Source: Gammaproteobacteria bacterium (GTDB lineage: Bacteria; Pseudomonadota; Gammaproteobacteria; Arenicellales; Poriferihabitantaceae). Taken from it: a stretch of DNA of 39,781 nucleotides. Within the stretch, counting starts at the first letter, position 1; each line of letters begins with the position of its first letter. The notes below the pieces were generated by a model that worked only from the letters and a program-made list of their open reading frames with translations, was not told the DNA's origin and did not search any database. Shown piece after piece: positions 33,647 through 39,781 of the stretch. The stretch lies in the NCBI GenBank assembly GCA_030432755.1, contig JAUILZ010000026.1, positions 1 to 39,781 of the forward strand, read 5' to 3'. The translations under genes and the position numbers were made by a program.

Positions 33647-34840
33647 ATGAATCCGGGAAGTAACGCCGCCTCTGCGCGCGAAAGCGCGGGCCCGTTGGTG
33701 GTGGTCGCTATCCTGGCCGGCCTGGTGGCGGCATTCCACATGGGCAAGATTCCAGCCGCGTTGCCTGCGCTACGGCAGGACTTCCGCCTCGACCTGTTCC
33801 ACACCGGCCTGGTGGTTTCCAGCTTCAGCCTGCTGGCTGCCCTGGGCGGGCTCACGCTGGGGCTCATTGCCCGCCGCCTGGGCGCGCGCCGCGCAGGCGT
33901 CGCGGGGCTGTTGACCACCGCCGCGGGCGCTGCCATTGGCGCGCTCACCACGCGGTATCCCGTGCTGCTCGGCGCGCGCATCCTCGAGGGTCTCGGCTAC
34001 CTGCTCGTCGCGGTTGCCATGCCGGGGCTGATCAACCGCGTCTGCCCGCCCACCTGGCGCGCACTCGCGCTGGGCGCCTGGGGTGCCTTCATACCCGCGG
34101 CGATGAGCCTGATGCTGCTCATTTCTCCGGCCACCATGAACCTGTGGGGCTGGCGTGGTCTGTGGTGGCTGACGGCGGTGCTGTCCGTGATGCTCGCACT
34201 TTTGTTCCTGTACGCCTCGCGCCGGGACCAACCGCCTCCCTCCCCCGTCTCCGGACCACGGAGCGGCGGCGCGCTGTCTCCCGGCCCCATGCTGGTAGCC
34301 CTCGCTTTTACCTGCTACACCGCCCTGTTCGCGGCGGTGGCGGCGTTTCTGCCAACCTTCTGGCATGAAGCGGCCGGCCTGTCCATCGCCGATGCCTCCC
34401 TCTATGCCTCCCTGGTGGTGGCCGCAAACATTGCCGGCAACGTCATCGCCGGCTACCTGGTGGGCAGGGGCACGGGATTTACCCGGCTCCTGCTGGTCGC
34501 ATTGCTGGGGGGTGGTGGCTGCGCCGCGCTGATTTTCGCGGGTGTCTTACCCTTGCCGGGCCAGGTTGTCGCGGCGCTTGGTTTTACCCTCCTTTCCGGG
34601 TTCCTGCCGGGCGCCCTGTTCGCCAGCATCGGCGACATCGCGCCATCGGAGGCGGCGCTGCCGCTGGTGACGGGCATGGTCTTCCAGGGCGCGGGCGTGG
34701 GCCAGGTCCTTGGCCCGGCGGCTCTCGGCCTGGTGGTTTCCGGCGGCGCGGCCTGGACCGACGCGAGCCTGCTGATACTCGGTATCGCGATCACCGGCGC
34801 CCTGTTCGGCACTTTCCACTGCCGGCTCGGGCGGCGCTGA
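33647..34840 (+). CDS. MFS permease of unknown substrate (CynX/NimT-like)
   Basis: A 397-residue membrane protein with twelve predicted helices and a central hydrophilic loop around residues 196-216 (RRDQPPPSPVSGPRSGG). Helix-1 region reads LVVVAILAGLVAAFHMGKIPAALPALRQDF; the loop between helices 2 and 3 has IARRLGARRAG (the MFS G-x-x-x-D/R-x-x-G-R-R-type motif in altered form). The GAWGAFIPAAMSLMLLI and later GMVFQGAGVGQVLGPAALGLVV resemble the cyanate/nitroimidazole transporter branch (CynX/NimT). It is 84 bases downstream of the PPK2 gene; a functional link is not evident. ATG at 33647 is the start. Substrate cannot be assigned. Confidence 0.85.
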   Translation: MNPGSNAASARESAGPLVVVAILAGLVAAFHMGKIPAALPALRQDFRLDLFHTGLVVSSFSLLAALGGLTLGLIARRLGARRAGVAGLLTTAAGAAIGALTTRYPVLLGARILEGLGYLLVAVAMPGLINRVCPPTWRALALGAWGAFIPAAMSLMLLISPATMNLWGWRGLWWLTAVLSVMLALLFLYASRRDQPPPSPVSGPRSGGALSPGPMLVALAFTCYTALFAAVAAFLPTFWHEAAGLSIADASLYASLVVAANIAGNVIAGYLVGRGTGFTRLLLVALLGGGGCAALIFAGVLPLPGQVVAALGFTLLSGFLPGALFASIGDIAPSEAALPLVTGMVFQGAGVGQVLGPAALGLVVSGGAAWTDASLLILGIAITGALFGTFHCRLGRR

Positions 34841-34870
34841 AATGCCGCGCGCGCAAGCGACGGTCCGGCG

Positions 34871-35995
34871 CTATCCGAACAGGACCAGCGCCTCCTCCGT
34901 ACTCCCAGCCTCGTTCACGTCGAGACCATCGAGTTTCGATGCCTCGGCCTTCCAGGCCTTGCCGGCAAGCAGCCGACGCAACGCGCGCACCCCGGGCTGC
35001 TCCCAGGACGGCTTGCGCACCGCGTAGTAATACGCCTCGGTGGCGAGGGGGATGAAGTCGAGATCGAAAGCCACCGCCGCCGCCTCGTTACCAATGGAAA
35101 CATCCACGGTGTCGCCGGCCACCAGCGCGCTCACCGCGGAATGGGTGAACTCGATGTTGTCGAAACCGCGGATGGAAGCGCTGTCCATGCCGCGCTCCGC
35201 GAGCAGCAGGTCGAGCAGGATGCGGGTGCCGGAATTTGCCTGGCGATTGACGAAGCGGATGTCGTCGCGCGCAAGGTCCTCGATGCCGCGAATGCCCAGT
35301 GGATTGCCGCGTTTCATGATCAGTCCCTGGCGGCGTTTCGCGCCCAGGATCAGGCGGCAGTCCGCGGGATCGAAATGCTGCCGGTAGCGGGCGATGAATG
35401 CCGCGCCGAGCTCGCCTTCCGCGACGTGGAAGCCGGCGGCGTCGCAGCTGCCGTCGACCAGGTGAGCGAGGCAGCGCGCGCTACCACCGTGCTGCAGTTC
35501 CACACCGCCACGAAACGCGTCACGAAGCAGTCGCGTCAGGATCTCGTGGCTCAGGCAGTGACTCGCGCGGATGCGTAGCGCGGAACCGGCCGCGCGACCC
35601 ACCAGGCTGCCGATCTCCTGGCGGATACGCTCTTCCGTGGAATTGAGCACCACGCGTGACTGCTCCCGGGCATAGTAGTTGGCCCAGAGGATTTTCTTGC
35701 CGAGTGGGCTCAGCACCGCGCCGCGGCCACGACGCGACTCGATCAGGGCGTTGCCGAGCAGGTCCGACCATTCGTTCATCAGGTTCCAGGCGCTGCGATA
35801 GGACACGCCGCACTGGCGCGCGGCGGCGCTGAGCGTGCCCTCGCTTTCCACCAGCCAGAGCAGGTTGAAGAGGAGTTCGGGCACCGGCCGGGGATAACCG
35901 GCGCCCAGCTGCCAGCGAATGTCGAGCTTGAGCTCGAGATCGGACGACTGCGCGGCGGCAGGGCGTCCGTCCGCCTTGGTATCAGCCTCCGGCAT
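34871..35995 (-). CDS. ModE-like regulator with substrate-binding-protein-like sensor domain
   Basis: A 374-residue regulator. The N-terminal winged helix is ModE/LysR-like: helix-turn-helix in TLSAAARQCGVSYRSAWNLMNEWSDLLGNALIESRRGRGAVLSPLGKKI (about 54-102). A PBP-like domain of the periplasmic-binding class (about 140-370) follows, with the ligand-type motif NRQANSGTRILLDLLL near 240-255, related to the GTR/SGTR motif of molybdate-binding fused regulators. It is the last gene of the tup operon, overlapping the tupA stop by 14 bases, and is very likely the tungstate (or molybdate) sensor for this operon. Start ATG 35995 was preferred to TTG at 36022. The two palindromes at 38348 and 38411 are the best candidate operators. 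No TOBE (Mop) domain is seen. Confidence 0.84.
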   Translation of the reverse strand: MPEADTKADGRPAAAQSSDLELKLDIRWQLGAGYPRPVPELLFNLLWLVESEGTLSAAARQCGVSYRSAWNLMNEWSDLLGNALIESRRGRGAVLSPLGKKILWANYYAREQSRVVLNSTEERIRQEIGSLVGRAAGSALRIRASHCLSHEILTRLLRDAFRGGVELQHGGSARCLAHLVDGSCDAAGFHVAEGELGAAFIARYRQHFDPADCRLILGAKRRQGLIMKRGNPLGIRGIEDLARDDIRFVNRQANSGTRILLDLLLAERGMDSASIRGFDNIEFTHSAVSALVAGDTVDVSIGNEAAAVAFDLDFIPLATEAYYYAVRKPSWEQPGVRALRRLLAGKAWKAEASKLDGLDVNEAGSTEEALVLFG

Positions 35996-36800
35996 TGGCG
36001 AAGAATGCCTGCTGGCCTTCAAGGCGATAGGCGTCTATGGCCTGCTGTCCGGCATCGGAGACCAGCCAGTCGACAAAGGCCTGGCCGTCGTCCACCTTCA
36101 CGTGCGCATGCTTCGCCGGGTTCACCAGGATGACGCCATACTGGTTGAACAACACCGGGTCGCCTTCGACCACGATCGCCATGTCGCCCTTGTTGGCAAA
36201 CTTGAGCCAGGTGGCGCGATCGGTGAGTGCATAGCCGCCGACGCCGCTGGCGACGTTGAGCGTGGCACCCATGCCGGAACCGGTTTCCCGGTACCATTCG
36301 CCGCCGGGTTCCACTCCCGCCGCGGACCACAGCGAGCGCTCCTTCTTGTGGGTGCCGCTGTCATCGCCACGGGAGGCGAACACGCTGCCGTTCTCCGCGA
36401 TCTTCTGCAGGGCTTCGTTGACGCCCGCGCCCCTGACGCCCGCGGGATCGGCTCCCGGGCCGACGATGATGAAGTCGTTGTACATCACGTCGAATCGCTC
36501 AACGCCGAAACCATCGGCAACGAACTTTTCCTCGGAGGGCTTGTGGTGTACGAAGAGCACGTCCGCGTCGCCACTTTCCGCCATCTTGATCGCCTTGCCG
36601 GTACCCACGGCGACGACACGGACCTCGATGCCGCTCGCCTCCTGGAACTGTGGCAGCAGCGTATCGAAGAGGCCGGAGTTTTCAGTCGAGGTTGTCGAGG
36701 CGACGGTGATGAATCGTTCCTCGGCATGGATCGCGCCGGCGGAGACGAAAAGCGTTGCCGCCAGCATGGCGCGAGTGATTCGGTGTATTGGCTTGTTCAT
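35982..36800 (-). CDS. tupA: TupA, tungstate-binding periplasmic protein of an ABC transporter
   Basis: A 272-residue exported binding protein. Signal peptide of about 26 residues ending in IHA-EE. The oxyanion pocket signatures are ASTTSTENSGLFDTLLPQF (33-51) and SRGDDSGTHKKE near 141-152, the T-T-S-T-x-x-S-G and S-R-G-D-x-S-G-T motifs by which TupA is known, distinguishing it from ModA and WtpA. Further regions agree: GTGKAIKMAESGDADVLFVHHK and MYNDFIIVGP. The gene is third in tupB-tupC-tupA-regulator order, 35 bases after tupC. The final codons run into the regulator start. Binding preference for tungstate over molybdate is predicted from the family, not proven. Confidence 0.95.
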   Translation of the reverse strand: MNKPIHRITRAMLAATLFVSAGAIHAEERFITVASTTSTENSGLFDTLLPQFQEASGIEVRVVAVGTGKAIKMAESGDADVLFVHHKPSEEKFVADGFGVERFDVMYNDFIIVGPGADPAGVRGAGVNEALQKIAENGSVFASRGDDSGTHKKERSLWSAAGVEPGGEWYRETGSGMGATLNVASGVGGYALTDRATWLKFANKGDMAIVVEGDPVLFNQYGVILVNPAKHAHVKVDDGQAFVDWLVSDAGQQAIDAYRLEGQQAFFANAGG

Positions 36801-36835
36801 GGTTTCCTGTTGGTGTTGGTAGATTGACGAAAGTG

Positions 36836-37648
36836 TTACCAGAGCAGCTCGCCTGCCAGGTAGGCCGCGGCTTCGGCAGTGGAGGGACGCTCGAAAAAAC
36901 TCGTGGCATCGCCGGATTCGATGATTCGTCCGCGATGCATGAAAATGATGTCACCGGCCAGCCGCCTCGCCTGGCCGATGTCATGGGTGACCATGACGAT
37001 GCGCGTGCCGGCGTCACGGATCAGGGCGATCAGCGCTTCCACCTGGCGCGTGGCGGCCGGGTCGAGGTGGGCGGTGGGTTCGTCCAGGAACAGGATTCGC
37101 GGTTGCACCGCGAGGCAGCGCGCCAGGGCGAGGCGTTGTTGTTCGCCGCCTGAAAGGTGGTTTGCGCGCCGCTCCGCCAGCGGCGTGAGTCCCGCTGCCT
37201 CGAGGGCGCGCGCGACACGCGCGGCATGCTGTTCCCGGTCAACTCCCGATACCCGCAGGGCAAAGCGGATGTTGGCCGCCACGCTGCGCCGGAGCATGAC
37301 CGGCTTCTGGAACACCATTGCCTGGCTGTCCGGGCGCATCGCCAGTTGCGGGTCGCGCCAGCGCAACTGCCCCGTGGTCGGCACGAGGAGGCCGTGACAG
37401 ATTCGCAGCAACAGCGTCTTGCCCGCGCCATTTGGGCCCAGGATGATGCTCGGCGCACGGCCGTCAAAAATGAGATTGATATCCCTTAGCAACTCCGCGT
37501 CACCCGCGCGATAGCCGACATCGACGAGTTCCAGCGGCAGGATCGCATCGGCCCGGTCCGCAGGCGCAATATGCGCCGCGTCGGCTTTCGCGGGTGTCGC
37601 GGATCGGGGCGCCTGGCCGGGAGCGAACTGGATGCCGTCCGATTTCAT
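36836..37648 (-). CDS. tupC: TupC, ATP-binding subunit of the tungstate ABC transporter
   Basis: A 270-residue ABC ATPase that powers tungstate import. Walker A is GPNGAGKT (roughly residues 72-79), the Q-loop is in MVFQKPVMLRRSVAANI, the signature is LSGGEQQRLALAR, Walker B is RILFLDEPTAHLD and the switch His is in MVTHDIGQARRLA. The extra-long N-terminus (about 37 residues before LPLELVDVGY) is Ala/Asp-rich and not conserved. Start ATG 37648 overlaps the tupB stop (ATGA), giving coupled translation; ATG 37669 lies inside tupB and is less likely. Regulated with the rest of the operon from the palindromes upstream of tupB. Confidence 0.95.
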   Translation of the reverse strand: MKSDGIQFAPGQAPRSATPAKADAAHIAPADRADAILPLELVDVGYRAGDAELLRDINLIFDGRAPSIILGPNGAGKTLLLRICHGLLVPTTGQLRWRDPQLAMRPDSQAMVFQKPVMLRRSVAANIRFALRVSGVDREQHAARVARALEAAGLTPLAERRANHLSGGEQQRLALARCLAVQPRILFLDEPTAHLDPAATRQVEALIALIRDAGTRIVMVTHDIGQARRLAGDIIFMHRGRIIESGDATSFFERPSTAEAAAYLAGELLW

Positions 37649-38346
37649 CAGGCGAGTTTCTCGCGCCATTGCAACATCGAGACGAGCAGGTTCACCACGA
37701 GAACGATGGCCAGGAGCACGATGCCAAGACCGAGCGCCAGGCTGAAATCCCCCTTGCTCGTCTCCATGGCGATGGTGGTGGTCATCACCCGGGTGACGTG
37801 GTTGATATTGCCACCCACGATCATCACCGCCCCCACCTCTGCGCTGGCGCGGCCAAACCCGGCCAGCAGCGCGGTGGCGAGGCTGTAGCGACCTTCACGG
37901 ATCAATATCAGGGTGCCGGCAAACGGGCCGATGCGGAAGGAGCGGAACTGTTCGTCGTATTCTCGGTGCAGGTCTGACAATGTCTGCCGGGTCAACGCGG
38001 CGATGATCGGCAGCACCAGCAGGGTCTGCGCCACGATCATGGCCGTGGGGGTGAATAGCAGTCCGTATTCACCCAGGGGCCCCGCGCGGGACAGGAGCAG
38101 GTAGACCATCAGCCCCAGAACCACCGGCGGCATTCCCATCAGGCTGTTGAGTACCGAAATGACCAGCCGCCTGCCCGGGAACCGGCTTACGGTCAGCCAG
38201 GCCCCGAGCGGCATGCCGATGCACGCGGCAATGACCACGGCCGACAGGCTGACCCGGAGGGACAGCAACACGATTTCCACCAGGGTGGGATCCGCCTCCA
38301 GGACCAGCCCCACCGCGGTGCCGGCAGCGTCACCAAACTGTGACAT
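37648..38346 (-). CDS. tupB: TupB, membrane permease subunit of the tungstate ABC transporter
   Basis: A 232-residue permease with about five to six membrane helices. The domain is of the sulfate/molybdate/tungstate type, with the coupling loop region EYDEQFRSFRIGPFAGTLILIREGRYSLATALLAGFGRASAEVGAVMIVGGNI containing the E-x-x-x-x-G motif. It is the first gene of the operon. ATG at 38346 follows directly after an AT palindrome (its first operator begins 2 bases upstream), and no ribosome-binding site is visible in front, so translation initiation or leader length is unusual. The promoter candidate lies around 38411-38438. Overlap with tupC is four bases. Confidence 0.94.
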   Translation of the reverse strand: MSQFGDAAGTAVGLVLEADPTLVEIVLLSLRVSLSAVVIAACIGMPLGAWLTVSRFPGRRLVISVLNSLMGMPPVVLGLMVYLLLSRAGPLGEYGLLFTPTAMIVAQTLLVLPIIAALTRQTLSDLHREYDEQFRSFRIGPFAGTLILIREGRYSLATALLAGFGRASAEVGAVMIVGGNINHVTRVMTTTIAMETSKGDFSLALGLGIVLLAIVLVVNLLVSMLQWREKLA

Positions 38347-38347
38347 T

Positions 38348-38365
38348 TATGTATAAATTTACATA
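38348..38365. promoter_or_regulatory. tup operator-like palindrome 1 (start-proximal)
   Basis: TATGTA-TAAATT-TACATA: two 6-bp arms around a 6-base centre, ending 2 bases before the tupB ATG. It shares 16 of 18 positions with palindrome 2. The architecture (AT-rich arms around N6) resembles ModE-type sites (TATATA-N6-TATATA), and a ModE-like regulator is encoded at the end of the operon. Confidence 0.75.
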
Positions 38366-38410
38366 TTTATTTACTGGAGATACTATATCCGGACGATATT
38401 ACCCTGTATA

Positions 38411-38438
38411 TATGTATATTTTTACATATTTTATTCAA
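38411..38438 (-). promoter_or_regulatory. tup promoter with operator-like palindrome 2 (38411-38428)
   Basis: TATGTA-TATTTT-TACATA (38411-38428) lies exactly 63 bp from palindrome 1. On the minus strand TTGAAT (38438-38433) and TACATA (38416-38411), spacer 16, form a promoter candidate for tupB; the palindrome covers spacer and -10. A bound regulator would block the promoter. Transcription would begin near 38404, leaving a leader of about 58 bases that contains palindrome 1. Confidence 0.65.
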
Positions 38439-38515
38439 GCCAGATCAAGGCCGGAGGAACCGGGTGGCTTGCGGTCAATTGGAGAGCAGCGCCGGCAGGA
38501 CGGGCGCAGGATTGA

Positions 38516-39781
38516 TCAGAACGGCCAGAATACGAGTATCGCCGGAACGGAAACCGCGATGACCAGGATTTCGAGGGGCAGTCCCATGCGCCAGTAGTCA
38601 CCGAACCGATATCCGCCGGGCCCCATGACCAGGGTGTTGTTCTTGTGACCGATCGGCGTGAGAAAGGCGCAGGAGGCGGCCACCGCTACCGCCATCAGGA
38701 AGGGATCCGGGTTGGCGCCCAGCCGGTGGGCGATGTCCACCGCGATGGGTGCGGCGATCACCGTGGTGGCGGTATTGTTGAGCACGTCTGACAGGGTCAT
38801 GGTCACGACCATCAGGAGGATCAACACCACCAGCGGGCCATGTCCCTCGGAAAGATTGACGATCTCCGCGGCGATCAGCGCGGTGCCGCCGGACGCTTCG
38901 AGCGCGTTGCCGATGGGAATCATGGAACCGAGCAACACGATCACCGGCCATTCCACCGCGGTGTAGAGTTCCCGAAGCGGCACGATATTGAAGCCCACCA
39001 TGACGATGCAGACAAGGCACAGCGCCGTGGGCAGGTACAACACCCCGCTCGTCGCGAGGCCTATGGCGAGCGCGAACGCGCCCACCGCGATCCAGGCCTT
39101 CTGCCGCTGCACCACCTGCAGGTCCCGTTCCTGCAATGGCAGGCCACCCAGCCAGATCGCAACGTCATTGACCCGCTCGGTGGGGCCGAGCAGCAGGAGT
39201 ATGTCGCCGGCCTGGATGGTCAGCTTCCTCACCCGATCGCGGAACGACTTGCCGCCACGGGAAACGCCCAGCAGGGATACCCCGTGGCGATTCAGCATGC
39301 GCACGCTGGTCGCGGTACGTCCCTCGATGCGCGCGCCTTCCGGCACCACCACTTCCATCAGCGCCATGTCCTCGCCGAGGAGGTTTTCCTGCTGCTCGTT
39401 GTTCTGGTAACGAAGATCGAACAATCCCACGAAGGCATCGATCGCGTCCGCACCGGCCTGGATCACCAGCTGGTCGCCGGCGCGAATCTCCTCCCAGCGC
39501 GCGCGACCGGGAAGCCGCCTGCTCGCGCGTACCAGGCCCACGATCACCGCGTCTGCTTCCTCGGCTTCCTGGTCCAGGTCGCGCACCCGACGGCCGACGA
39601 TGGGAGAGTCCTCCGGCACCTCGACCTCGGCAATGTAATCACCAAGCTGGATCAGCTTTTCGGTGGGTCCTGTCTCGCGATTCTGCACGGGGATCAGTCG
39701 CCAGCCGATGAGCACGATGAAGATCACCCCGACCACCGCCGCCACCAGTCCCACCGGGGTGAAATCGAACATCCCGAAGGG
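38516..39781 (-). CDS. SLC13-family permease with two TrkA-C domains (cut by window edge)
   Basis: The 421 residues in view are the middle and C-terminal part of a larger membrane transporter; the frame stays open past the right edge, so the N-terminal helices are missing. Order in view: a helix (FTPVGLVAAVVGVIFIVLIGW), two cytoplasmic TrkA-C-type domains (about 40-105 and 125-205, with IRAGDQLVIQAG and IQAGDILLLLGP motifs), then about seven helices. Two conserved transporter loops are present: SDVLNNTATTVIAAPIA and AASCAFLTPIGHKNNTLVMGPGGYRFGDYWRMG (the second SNT/T-P-x-G region). Relatives transport sulfate, dicarboxylates or other anions; substrate cannot be assigned. It is next to the tungstate operon on the same strand and could be in a different unit upstream of it. 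Confidence 0.88.
   Translation of the reverse strand, partial: PFGMFDFTPVGLVAAVVGVIFIVLIGWRLIPVQNRETGPTEKLIQLGDYIAEVEVPEDSPIVGRRVRDLDQEAEEADAVIVGLVRASRRLPGRARWEEIRAGDQLVIQAGADAIDAFVGLFDLRYQNNEQQENLLGEDMALMEVVVPEGARIEGRTATSVRMLNRHGVSLLGVSRGGKSFRDRVRKLTIQAGDILLLLGPTERVNDVAIWLGGLPLQERDLQVVQRQKAWIAVGAFALAIGLATSGVLYLPTALCLVCIVMVGFNIVPLRELYTAVEWPVIVLLGSMIPIGNALEASGGTALIAAEIVNLSEGHGPLVVLILLMVVTMTLSDVLNNTATTVIAAPIAVDIAHRLGANPDPFLMAVAVAASCAFLTPIGHKNNTLVMGPGGYRFGDYWRMGLPLEILVIAVSVPAILVFWPF

Overview
The window is GC-rich (roughly 65 %), almost fully coding and free of mobile elements. It looks like the chromosome of a gammaproteobacterium related to the Pseudomonadales/Chromatiales. The best evidence is the order pilG-pilH-pilI-pilJ-chpA next to a divergent tonB3-algH-ruvX-pyrR-pyrB-pyrC' block, which is the arrangement known from Pseudomonas aeruginosa (PA0401-PA0413). 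Here gshB, which sits between tonB3 and pilG in Pseudomonas, is absent. No rRNA, tRNA, CRISPR array, prophage or insertion sequence was recognised.

Region by region: (1) 1-3906, minus strand: the type IV pilus Pil-Chp chemosensory operon, with chpA cut by the left edge. (2) 4151-8823, plus strand: a TonB-like protein, then tightly overlapping AlgH, RuvX, PyrR, aspartate transcarbamoylase and a dihydroorotase-like protein that has lost its metal ligands. (3) 8992-13633, plus strand: a periplasmic HtrA/MucD-type protease (TTG start, strong terminator), serine acetyltransferase, a small membrane protein and a two-RCK potassium-channel protein. (4) 13671-17636: a DUF924 protein, a membrane-anchored J-domain protein, a short penicillin-binding-type transpeptidase, and a thyA-folA pair. 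(5) 17696-19225, minus strand: a PilS-like membrane sensor kinase with a degenerate ATP-binding domain and no partner regulator, followed by an 800-base non-coding stretch. (6) 20040-24927: an Old Yellow Enzyme/trimethylamine-dehydrogenase-type oxidoreductase, HspQ, a Fur-box-controlled small gene leading into oxyR, and an AzlCD amino-acid exporter. (7) 25040-32579, minus strand: fatty-acid activation and beta-oxidation genes (acyl-CoA synthetase, FadE), then HflD, an S9 peptidase and a DUF192 protein. (8) 32675-34840, plus strand: a PPK2 polyphosphate kinase and an MFS permease. (9) 34871-38428, minus strand: a tungstate-uptake operon tupB-tupC-tupA ending in a ModE-like regulator with a ligand-binding domain. 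Two near-identical palindromes, exactly 63 bp apart, lie in front of it. (10) 38516-39781, minus strand: an SLC13/TrkA-C permease cut by the right edge.

How the genes work together: the left part joins surface sensing and twitching (Pil-Chp) with envelope energy transduction and pyrimidine synthesis. The middle holds nucleotide (ThyA/FolA), cysteine (CysE) and envelope-stress functions. The right part is metal and oxyanion handling with lipid catabolism. The most interesting regulatory signals are the paired tup operators, the Fur box in front of the orf72-oxyR unit together with a perfect palindrome between those genes, the degenerate sensor kinase, and several starts that are non-AUG or look leaderless.
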